Shown here: one piece after another, positions 43,428-50,419 of the stretch
Layout of the letters: the number at the start of each line of letters is the position of its first letter
Position numbering within the stretch: position 1 is the stretch's first letter
NCBI RefSeq assembly: GCF_016863615.1
Contig: NZ_BOPF01000002.1
Span: forward strand, 706,465 to 770,464
Origin: Virgisporangium aliadipatigenens
GTDB lineage: Bacteria; Actinomycetota; Actinomycetes; Mycobacteriales; Micromonosporaceae
DNA: 64,000 nt
Reading direction: 5' to 3'
Notes under the pieces: model-generated
What the model was told of the DNA's origin: nothing
What the model saw: the letters and a program-made list of their open reading frames with translations, nothing else
Database searches by the model: none
Program-made: the position numbers and the translations under genes

Positions 43428-44225
43428 GTGCGTGTTCGCTGGCGGGCGATTGTGTCGATAGCCGTCGTTCTGGTGCTGACGGCGTGTGCGGGGGAGCCAC
43501 CCCCCGCCGACGCGAACGACCGCATCCCCCAGAAGCCGGCCACGGCGGTGCAGCCGGCACCCTCGATCCCGCCGAGCCCGAGCCCCGTCCCGCCACCGAC
43601 CGGTGGGAGCGGGTCGTTCACGGCCGGCTCCGGCAGGGGAGAGGTGCTGGGTGCCGGCAACAAGCTCATCCGGTACCGCATCGAGGTGGAGACCGGCATC
43701 CTCTGGGGCGAGAACCCGGTGTGGACGCCGGCCGAGTTCGGCACGACGGTCGACAAGATCCTCGGCGCCCCGCAGGGCTGGACCGAGTCGGCGCAGCACC
43801 CGGTGACCAACGCCGACGTGCGCCTGTCCAACGCGTCGTGGCGTTTCCAGCGCGTCGACGGAACGGCCTACGAGGTGCGGCTGCGCCTGGCGACGCCGGA
43901 CACCGTCGACCGGGAGTGCGGCAAGGTGGGGCTGGACACGGCCGGCGAGCACTCGTGCCGTTCCGGGCAGACCATCCTGATCAACCTGAAGCGCTGGCTG
44001 AACGGCGCCAAGGAGTACCCGGTCACCATCGACGACTACCGCGCGGCGGTGATCAACCACGAGGTGGGCCACTACCTCGGGTTCGACCACATGAACTGCC
44101 CGGGGCCCGGCAAGCCCGGCCCGATCATGATGACCCAGACGATCAATCTGCAGGGCTGCGTGCCGAACGTGCACCCGTTCCTGAAGGACGGCACCTTCCC
44201 GTCCGGCCCCTGGGTCCAGTCCTGA
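43428..44225 (+). CDS. DUF3152 lipoprotein, metzincin-like zinc protease fold
   Basis: 265 residues. Lipoprotein signal ending VLVLTAC (Cys20 lipidated), a Pro-rich linker (about 40-65), then DUF3152 with INHEVGHYLGFDHMNCPG, an HExxHxxGxxH zinc site followed by a Met-turn-like IMMTQT. The four Cys probably form disulfides outside the cell. The protease activity is inferred from the motif; the substrate is unknown. The GTG at 43428 follows GGGAGG by about 10 nt. The 120-bp upstream gap is unusually T-rich for this genome. Confidence 0.82.
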   Translation: MRVRWRAIVSIAVVLVLTACAGEPPPADANDRIPQKPATAVQPAPSIPPSPSPVPPPTGGSGSFTAGSGRGEVLGAGNKLIRYRIEVETGILWGENPVWTPAEFGTTVDKILGAPQGWTESAQHPVTNADVRLSNASWRFQRVDGTAYEVRLRLATPDTVDRECGKVGLDTAGEHSCRSGQTILINLKRWLNGAKEYPVTIDDYRAAVINHEVGHYLGFDHMNCPGPGKPGPIMMTQTINLQGCVPNVHPFLKDGTFPSGPWVQS

Positions 44226-44248
44226 CCCATCCCCGGTTGGATGGCGGG

Positions 44249-45259
44249 GTGCGCATTCTCGTCCTCGGCGGTACCCGGTTCGTAGGGCACGCGGTTGTCA
44301 CTGCCGCGCTTGCCGCCGGTCATCACGTGACGACGTTCAACCGGGGGTCCTCCGGGGACGACGTACCCGGTGCGGAGACGATCCGTGGCGACCGGAACCG
44401 CGATCGGGACCTCACCGCGCTGGCGGAACGGGGACCGTGGGACGCGGTGATCGACACGTCCGGGTACGTGCCCCGAAATGTGGGCGACGTGGCCCGCGGA
44501 CTCGAACGGGCGGCCGAACGCTACCTCTTCGTGTCGACGGTGAGCGTCTACGCCGACTGGCCCGTGCTGCCGTTGACTGATGATTCGCCCGTTCTGGTCT
44601 GCCCTCCGGACGCCGGCCCGGACTTCGGGAACGACACCGAGGACGGGCCGACCCGCTACGGCTATCAGAAGGCCGGCTGCGAGGCGGCCGTCGCGATGGC
44701 GTTCGGCCACGAGCGCACGACGGTACTGCGCCCGGGCGTGGTCCTCGGCCGGCGCGAGTATGTCGGCCGCCTGCCGTGGTGGCTGCGACGCGTCGCTCGG
44801 GGCGGCCGCGTCCTGGCGCCGGGTGCGCCGAGCCGGACGATCCAGCCGGTGGACGTGCGCGACCTGGCGGAGTTCGCCGTGTCGGCGATCGAGCGCGGAC
44901 ACGCCGGTTCCTACAACGTCTGCGCACCCCGCGACTTCATCACCTTCGAGGAGCTGCTGCGCGCCTGCATCCGGGCGACGCGGTCGGACGCCGAACTCGT
45001 GTGGGTGCCGGACCAGGACCTGGTCGGCGGCGGCGTCAGGCAGTGGTCCGAGCTGCCACTGTGGCGAACCTTCCCGGGGGTGTGGCAGGTGGACGCGGCG
45101 CGAGCCCGACGGCTGGGATTGCGCAGCAGGCCGATCGCGGAGACGGTCGCGTCCACGTGGGAGTGGTTGTGCGAGTCCGGTGAGCGGTCGCGTGACGCCC
45201 GGGCGACCGAGATCGGCATCTCGCCCGAGCGGGAGGCTCGCCTGCTCGGGGCTAGATGA
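44249..45259 (+). CDS. NAD-dependent epimerase/dehydratase-like protein
   Basis: 336 residues, extended SDR. RILVLGGTRFVGHAVV holds the NAD(P) GxxxxxG loop; DAVIDTSGYVPRNVGDVARGLE and RYLFVSTVSVYADWP follow, with YGYQK as the YxxxK catalytic motif. FAPGAPSRTIQPVDVRDLA-type and NVC segments complete the substrate half. Probably acts on a sugar nucleotide or similar substrate; this cannot be specified. The GTG at 44249 overlaps a GGCGGGG run. The 3' end overlaps the XRE-TPR gene by 8 bp. Confidence 0.82.
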   Translation: MRILVLGGTRFVGHAVVTAALAAGHHVTTFNRGSSGDDVPGAETIRGDRNRDRDLTALAERGPWDAVIDTSGYVPRNVGDVARGLERAAERYLFVSTVSVYADWPVLPLTDDSPVLVCPPDAGPDFGNDTEDGPTRYGYQKAGCEAAVAMAFGHERTTVLRPGVVLGRREYVGRLPWWLRRVARGGRVLAPGAPSRTIQPVDVRDLAEFAVSAIERGHAGSYNVCAPRDFITFEELLRACIRATRSDAELVWVPDQDLVGGGVRQWSELPLWRTFPGVWQVDAARARRLGLRSRPIAETVASTWEWLCESGERSRDARATEIGISPEREARLLGAR

Positions 45260-46514
45260 GCGGGCGGGAGGACGTCTCGGCGAGCCAGGACTCGATTCGC
45301 TGGGCGAGCTGCGCCAGACCGGAGTCCCCGTTCTTCGCGGGAGCTGCCAGCGCGGTGCTGATCCTTCGCATCCTTCCGGTCAGCGACACGTTGCGCTTGG
45401 CGACGGGCAGGTCAAGGACGGATCCCAGGGCCGCGATCACCCCGTCGCGGTCCCGCATCAGCAGCCGACCGGCGGCGATGTCGATCAGGGCGCCGTTGAT
45501 CTGTGAGTACGGCCGGCGGCCCGGAGGCTCAGCGGCGTAGCGTTCGAGGGCTGTTTCGGCGTACCGAACGGCCTTCTCGCCGTCGTGGACGTCCAGCCAG
45601 CAGGCCGCCGCGCAGGCTGCCGCTCTTGCCTCCTCGAAAGCGAACTCCCCGCCGACCGAGGTGGTGAGTTCATCCTGCCGCAGGGCGGCGACAGCCCTGT
45701 CCCGATCCGCATCGGTCAGTGTCCTGTCGACGGCCACCTTGTCACCCAGCAGCGCATAGGAGCGAGCGGCGATGTGACGCAGTCTGAGGCGTGGTGACCC
45801 CTCGGGCGCCTGCGACATGGCTCGCGAATAGTAGGTGAGGGCGGCATCCGGTTCGTCGCGCCAGTTGGCGAGCGTCATCTGAAGGCCGAGCGTCCAGGCC
45901 TTGAGCGAGGCGTGCCCGGCCAGATCGGCATATCGGGTCGAGGCGCGCGCGAGCGTCTCGGACTCGTGCCAGTGGCCCAGGTCGAACGCGGTCGAGGCCA
46001 TGAGTGACGTGGCCTGCCCGATCGTCGAGTAGAGATCGGACAGTGCAGTGGGACGACGGGTCCGGTCGACCTGCCGGCGCGCCTCCTCTCGAATCTGCCG
46101 AGCCGAGGTAAACACATCGAAGGCCGTCCTGCTGGTTGCCCGCGAAAGCAGGGTCACCTCGTCCTGAAGCGACTCCGGTGACTCTGCCGGAGCGGCCGTG
46201 TTCAGCAGCAGTGCGTCGCTGGTGACGTCGTCGACCGCAGCGACGACGGTGTGCGCGACGGATTCGTCCGCAACCGACTTCGGCTGCCGCACTTCGCCGA
46301 CGAATCTGTCCCGTGCCGCGGCCGGCAGACGTCGGAGCGCGGCGTGCAACAAATCCTGATTCGCCGAACCCGGCACGGTGTCCGGTCTGCTGTGCCAGTA
46401 CGCGACCGTGCGAGTGGCTATTCCGAGCCAGCCGGCGAAGCGTTCGTTGGTCATGCCGGCTGCTGCCTGAAGCGCGCACGCGAGCGCACCGGTCCACCGG
46501 TCGACGTCGCGCAT
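45252..46514 (-). CDS. XRE-type transcriptional regulator with TPR-like C-terminus
   Basis: 420 residues. N-terminal helix-turn-helix (MTNERFAGWLGIATRTVAYWHSRPDTVPG), then about 300 residues of helical repeats with TPR character (ESETLARASTRYADLAGHASLKAWTLGLQ; YSRAMSQAPEGSPRLRLRHIAARSYALLGD). Such regulators are abundant in actinomycetes and usually have a small partner gene alongside. The ATG at 46514 has AAGGGGAAG upstream. Three 10-bp repeats lie just upstream, and a small Cys/His protein is divergent. Confidence 0.87.
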   Translation of the reverse strand: MRDVDRWTGALACALQAAAGMTNERFAGWLGIATRTVAYWHSRPDTVPGSANQDLLHAALRRLPAAARDRFVGEVRQPKSVADESVAHTVVAAVDDVTSDALLLNTAAPAESPESLQDEVTLLSRATSRTAFDVFTSARQIREEARRQVDRTRRPTALSDLYSTIGQATSLMASTAFDLGHWHESETLARASTRYADLAGHASLKAWTLGLQMTLANWRDEPDAALTYYSRAMSQAPEGSPRLRLRHIAARSYALLGDKVAVDRTLTDADRDRAVAALRQDELTTSVGGEFAFEEARAAACAAACWLDVHDGEKAVRYAETALERYAAEPPGRRPYSQINGALIDIAAGRLLMRDRDGVIAALGSVLDLPVAKRNVSLTGRMRRISTALAAPAKNGDSGLAQLAQRIESWLAETSSRPLI

Positions 46515-46540
46515 CGCTTCCCCTTCCGGAAGGCGACGAC

Positions 46541-46570
46541 AGTTGCTTGCACCGCATTGCACTCGCCTGC
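46541..46570. promoter_or_regulatory. Three contiguous 10-bp direct repeats upstream of the XRE gene
   Basis: On the + strand TTGCTTGCAC, CGCATTGCAC and TCGCCTGCAT lie end to end, each with TGCA in the same position. One helical turn per unit suggests three protein subunits on one face, probably the XRE regulator itself. Confidence 0.5.
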
Positions 46571-46675
46571 ATCGCGCTTTCCTCGATGGGGCGCCGTGTC
46601 CTTGGTTGACTGCTCCTCAGCAGGTCGAACATCGACATTCTATGCGAGGGCCGCGCAATTCATGAGGAGGCTTTC

Positions 46676-46999
46676 ATGATCGAATTGATTCGCCCGGGCG
46701 CGACACACGGCGATTTTGCCCATCCGGGGTGGTGCGATGCGCATTTCTGCGGACAGTCGAATCCCTTGCCCTGCCACTTGAGCACGCCGCGCCGCGCCGG
46801 CGGCGGTCGTCCCGGTGACGTCATGATCACCGCGCAGCTCTCCTGCCTCATCGATGAACCGCTGGGCGAGGCGCCGGTGTCCATCGAGGTGGTGGTGCGT
46901 GATCCCGTGACGGGAAAGGCGGGGAGATTTTTGCTGGACAGGGAAATAGCCGGCCGATTTCGGGACTCGCTCGACGAGCTCCTCCCGATGGCGGACTGA
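46676..46999 (+). CDS. Small Cys/His-containing protein, divergent partner of the XRE gene
   Basis: 107 residues. The N-terminal half has HGDFAHPGWCDAHFCGQSNPLPCHLS, a cluster of three Cys and several His that could bind a metal. The C-terminal half is a beta-hairpin-like ISIEVVVRDPVTGKAGRFLLDREIAGRF type segment. It resembles the small DUF6907-like proteins that accompany XRE genes in actinomycetes, but I am not certain. Strong GGAGG 6 nt before the ATG. Confidence 0.7.
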   Translation: MIELIRPGATHGDFAHPGWCDAHFCGQSNPLPCHLSTPRRAGGGRPGDVMITAQLSCLIDEPLGEAPVSIEVVVRDPVTGKAGRFLLDREIAGRFRDSLDELLPMAD

Positions 47000-47005
47000 G
47001 GCGTC

Positions 47006-47477
47006 GTGGTGGATCCGACTGCTGATGGCGCGGCCGTCCTACGCGCCGATGCCGTGCGAAATCGAGAGCGGATCCTTGTCGCGGCGGAGGCCGTCCTCGC
47101 CGCACAGGGCCACCACGCGTCGACCGACGCGATCGCGCCTGGCCGGGCGGGCGTTCTTCGAGGTCTTCACCGGAATCGTCGGCGAGCGCACCCGCGGCGG
47201 GGAGGTCACCGACAGAATCGCGCGGGCCGGGCTGGACGCGGAAATGGTGGCGAACCGTCCCGGCCATCCCGTAAACCCCGCGCTCGGTACCTTGCTGGCG
47301 CGTGCCCAACGTTCCGGCAGGGTGCGTCCGGACGTCGACGCCGCCGTCGTCGCCATGGTGATGGTGGGAACGGTCCACGCATTGCGCCACGCCGAGCCGC
47401 CGACTCGCAGCCGGATCCTCGCCGTCGTGCTTGACGGGCTGCGCCGCAGCGATCCGGCGCGCCGAAGAAGACGGTGA
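47006..47477 (+). pseudogene. Decayed TetR-family regulator
   Basis: The GTG at 47006 opens DAVRNRERILVAAEAVLAAQGHHASTDAIA, the first helices of a TetR DNA-binding domain. The frame then leaves the family. From about 47140 a second frame carries FFEVFTGIVGERTRGGEVTDRIARAGLD and LAVVLDGLRRSDPARRRRR, a TetR C-terminal domain. The recognition helix and following helix are missing, which points to an internal deletion with a frameshift. It starts 6 nt after the small Cys/His gene. Confidence 0.75.
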
Positions 47478-47482
47478 TCGCG

Positions 47483-48232
47483 TCAGGTCCGCAGGTATGA
47501 GGCGCCGTTCAGGTCGACGACCGTGCCGCTGGCCCACTCGGCCTGCGGCGACGCCAGCCAGTGCACCGCCGCCGCGATCTCCTCCGGTTCCGCCACGCGG
47601 CCGAACGGGCTCTGCGCGCGGATCGCGTCCCCGGCCGGCGAGGCGAGATGCCCGGCCGCCATGTCGGTCGAGACGAACCCCGGCGCCACCACCGTGACGG
47701 CGATCCCGCGCGGTGCGAGCGCCACCGCCATCGACTGGCTGAACGCGTTCAGCGCCGCCTTGCTCGCCCCGTACGCCGGGTGCTGGGGCTCGCCGCGGAA
47801 GGCGCCGCGCGAGGAGACGTTGACGATGCGCCCGCCGGTGCCCATGTGGCGCAGTGCGCACCAGACGACGTTGGCGGCGCCGAACAGGTTGACGTCGAGC
47901 GTGCGCCGCCACGCCTCCTGCCACTTCGCGTAGCCGTCCGGGGCGTCCGGCGACGGGTGGGACAGGTAGACGCCGGCGTTGTTGACCACCACGTCCAGCC
48001 CGCCCAATTGAGCGGCGGCGTCGTCCACGAAGTGCTGAACCCGTTCGGCCGAGGCCAGATCGCCGGAGACGACGGCGTGACCGGCCCCGGGGAGCGCTGC
48101 GACGACGGCGTCGGCCAGGGCGGGGGAGTCGCGGTGATGGACGGCGACCCGGTCGCCGGAACGGGCGAAGGCCAGCGCGACGGCGCGCCCGATGCCGCGC
48201 GAGGCACCGGTGACGAGAACGGCTCGAGACAT
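47483..48232 (-). CDS. Short-chain dehydrogenase/reductase (3-oxoacyl-ACP reductase-like)
   Basis: 249 residues, classical SDR: cofactor loop TGASRGIG, NNAG, catalytic Ser in IVNVSSRGAF, YGASK (YxxxK), and APGFVSTDM. The C-terminal GTVVDLNGASYLRT is typical of FabG-like enzymes. Probably NADP(H)-dependent; the substrate is unknown. Start taken at ATG 48232 (MSRAVLVTGASRGIG); a TTG at 48259 is in frame but adds nothing typical. Converges with the tetR remnant that may once have regulated it. Confidence 0.9.
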   Translation of the reverse strand: MSRAVLVTGASRGIGRAVALAFARSGDRVAVHHRDSPALADAVVAALPGAGHAVVSGDLASAERVQHFVDDAAAQLGGLDVVVNNAGVYLSHPSPDAPDGYAKWQEAWRRTLDVNLFGAANVVWCALRHMGTGGRIVNVSSRGAFRGEPQHPAYGASKAALNAFSQSMAVALAPRGIAVTVVAPGFVSTDMAAGHLASPAGDAIRAQSPFGRVAEPEEIAAAVHWLASPQAEWASGTVVDLNGASYLRT

Positions 48233-48318
48233 GCCCAACTTTTTCACGCCGCCGGACAACGTTTCGGGCCGGCACGCACATCTATGTGGATGGTATCGAC
48301 GTCGATCACGGAGGAACG

Positions 48319-48726
48319 ATGCGAAGGATCACGGGGGTCGCGGGTGTCGCCGCGGCGGTCCTGGCGGCGGGCGCGCTGGCACTGGCCGGCTCGGCCCCGG
48401 CGTACGCGGCCACGGTCGTGACGCCGATCGGCACCGTCGGCGCCGAGCAGTACCAGGGCGCCTACTGCGACGACTTCGGCGCGGACGTGCTGGTCACGGT
48501 GACGGGTGGCCGCCCGTCGACCACGTACACGGCGCACGCCACCGGCTTCGGCACGGGCCCGGTCGCGTTCACGACCGACGCCGCCGGCGCCGGCTCGGTG
48601 CGGGTGCACAACGTGACCACCCCGTCGGGCAGCGGCATCGGCACCGCGACGGTGCTGGTGTCGGCGTCGCCGTACACGACGGCCGTCACCGCGGAGATCA
48701 ACTGCCCGGGCAACAAGGGCGACTGA
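48319..48726 (+). CDS. Small secreted protein, Ig-like
   Basis: 135 residues. Sec signal to APAYA (about residue 31), then a beta-rich domain of about 100 residues with two Cys (YCDDFG and EINCPG) that may pair. VLVTVTGGRPSTTYTAHATGFGTGPVAFTTDAAGAGSVRV looks like an Ig-like fold. No family recognised. Strong GGAGG 4 nt before the ATG. Convergent with the AAA ATPase, 3 bp apart. Confidence 0.78.
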   Translation: MRRITGVAGVAAAVLAAGALALAGSAPAYAATVVTPIGTVGAEQYQGAYCDDFGADVLVTVTGGRPSTTYTAHATGFGTGPVAFTTDAAGAGSVRVHNVTTPSGSGIGTATVLVSASPYTTAVTAEINCPGNKGD

Positions 48727-48729
48727 GCC

Positions 48730-50184
48730 TCACGCCCGGGGCGTCGTCACCTCGGCGATGCCCCGGGCCAGCTCCTCCTGCGTGATCGGTTCGGCCCGCT
48801 TGCCGCTGCGCGCCTCCTGCATCGCCTTGGCCAGCCGGGCCCGCCGCAACACCTCTTTGAGGTCCGCCCCGGTCATTCCGGGAGCCCCCGAGACCAGCGC
48901 GTCCACGTCGATGTTCCGGTCGAACATCCGAAATCCGGCCCGGTCGTACCGACGTGCGAGATCCCGGATCATCGTGCGCAGGATGGCCGCTCGCCCGGTG
49001 GCGTCCGGACGCGGGACGGCGATCTTCACGTCGAACCGCCCCGAGCGGATCAGCGACTCGTCGACCCGCTGCGGGAAGTTCGTCGTCGCCACGACGATCA
49101 CCAGCGGGTTGGCCTCGATGAGGGTGTTCATCTCCTGCTTGAAGATGCCCGCGACGGCGCTGACCGCATGGCTCGCCGCGTCGTCCCCGGCGCCCGCGTA
49201 GGTGATGATGCTGTCGAACTCGTCGAACAGCAGCACGGTCGGCTCCCGGTACCGGCGCGCCTCGGCGAAGATCCGCTTGATGTTGCGCTCGGAGGCGCCG
49301 AGCCACTTGTCGAGGATCTCCGGCGTGCGCACCTCGCGGAACCGCGCACCCACCTCGTTGGCCAACGCCCGGGCCAGCATCGTCTTGCCCGTGCCGGGCG
49401 GCCCGTAGAGCAGGATCCCCTGCGGCCGGCGGGCGCCCCAGCGGGCCATCGCCTCCGGATGCTTGAACGACACGGCGATCTCGCGGAACTGCGCGACGAC
49501 CGGGTCGAGGCCGCCGACCTGGTCCAGGGTGACCGCCTCCGAGGACTCCTCGGCCGGTGCCGGCGGCTGCGGGGGCCGCGCCGGGCGGGGGATCGGCGCC
49601 GACGCCGGGCCGAGCACGTACCGCCGGCCGGCGAGCGCCTTGCGACCGTCGGTGGCGATCTCGCCGACCGCGTCCAGCACGGCCGCGAAGACGGCCTCCA
49701 CGTGCGCCGGCCGCACCGAGCCGCTCGGCACGCCGGTGCGCAGCACCAGCCCGCCCTTGCCGTCCGGCGTCAGCTCCATCCGCAGCGGCCGCCCCTCCTC
49801 GACGGCGACCGTGCGCACCTCGCGCGGCGGCGGAGCGTTCATCCTGCGGTGCAGCTCGGCCGCGGCCTCGCCGACGCCGTCGACCAGCTTCGTCGCCCAG
49901 CGGTCGCCGGCCTGCACGCGCCGGGACAGCAGCACCCCGAGCGGGTCGTTGCCCGGCGTGAAGAAGTACCGCCACGCGGGCGGCAGGGCGTTGACGCCGG
50001 TCGTGGTGACCCGGGCGGTGAGCACGTGCGTGTCGACGTCGCGGGCGAGCAGGAAGCGCACCCCGCGCACGGGGGCCGGGAAGTCACCCGCCCGCAACAG
50101 GTCGACCGGCTCGGGACCGGCGGTCTCCAGCGCCTCGGCGATGCCGTCGGACCTGACCTCGTAGGTGGACGGATGTTCGGCCAC
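48730..50184 (-). CDS. AAA ATPase of the VPS4/katanin/CDC48 type
   Basis: 484 residues. An N-terminal region of about 200 residues with no recognised domain, a Pro-rich linker (196-212), then one AAA module: Walker A GPPGTGKT (261-268), katanin-like pore loop DKWLGASERN (Trp294), Walker B LLFDEFD (318-324), sensor 1 TTN (367-369), arginine fingers Arg380/Arg383 in RSGRFD, C-terminal lid helices. Fully equipped for hydrolysis and substrate threading. GTG start with GAGGGGG upstream. Divergent from the receptor-like membrane protein at 50420, with which it may form a system. Confidence 0.9.
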   Translation of the reverse strand: MAEHPSTYEVRSDGIAEALETAGPEPVDLLRAGDFPAPVRGVRFLLARDVDTHVLTARVTTTGVNALPPAWRYFFTPGNDPLGVLLSRRVQAGDRWATKLVDGVGEAAAELHRRMNAPPPREVRTVAVEEGRPLRMELTPDGKGGLVLRTGVPSGSVRPAHVEAVFAAVLDAVGEIATDGRKALAGRRYVLGPASAPIPRPARPPQPPAPAEESSEAVTLDQVGGLDPVVAQFREIAVSFKHPEAMARWGARRPQGILLYGPPGTGKTMLARALANEVGARFREVRTPEILDKWLGASERNIKRIFAEARRYREPTVLLFDEFDSIITYAGAGDDAASHAVSAVAGIFKQEMNTLIEANPLVIVVATTNFPQRVDESLIRSGRFDVKIAVPRPDATGRAAILRTMIRDLARRYDRAGFRMFDRNIDVDALVSGAPGMTGADLKEVLRRARLAKAMQEARSGKRAEPITQEELARGIAEVTTPRA

Positions 50185-50205
50185 GTGACCCCCTCGCTTC
50201 GAACG

Positions 50206-50295
50206 GGCGTGCCATCGAGTCTGGCACGCCGTGTGCCGGAACAACCACCACGCGACGAGAACGGTCGATCAGACGAGAAGCGGACAGGCGTGCCA
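50206..50295. promoter_or_regulatory. Inverted and repeated GGCGTGCCA sites between the AAA and receptor genes
   Basis: GGCGTGCCA (50206-50214) and TGGCACGCC (50222-50230) form a perfect 9-bp inverted repeat with a 7-nt spacer; a third GGCGTGCCA lies at 50287-50295. They are inside the 235-bp divergent promoter region, so one regulator may control both genes. Confidence 0.5.
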
Positions 50296-50419
50296 CGTCC
50301 CCAACGGGTGAACGTCGCCGCGCGGTAAGCAATGAAAACGGACCATCAGCGCAATTGCTGAAAGAGAAACGCCGCGGGTCCCGTCTACGCTGCGCTGCGC
50401 ATTGTGCGAATGGAAGGGA

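Noticed and set aside
46676..47477. XRE gene, small gene and tetR remnant as a toxin-antitoxin module
   Set aside because: No toxin fold is visible; the small protein has metal-site-like Cys/His and the tetR is broken.
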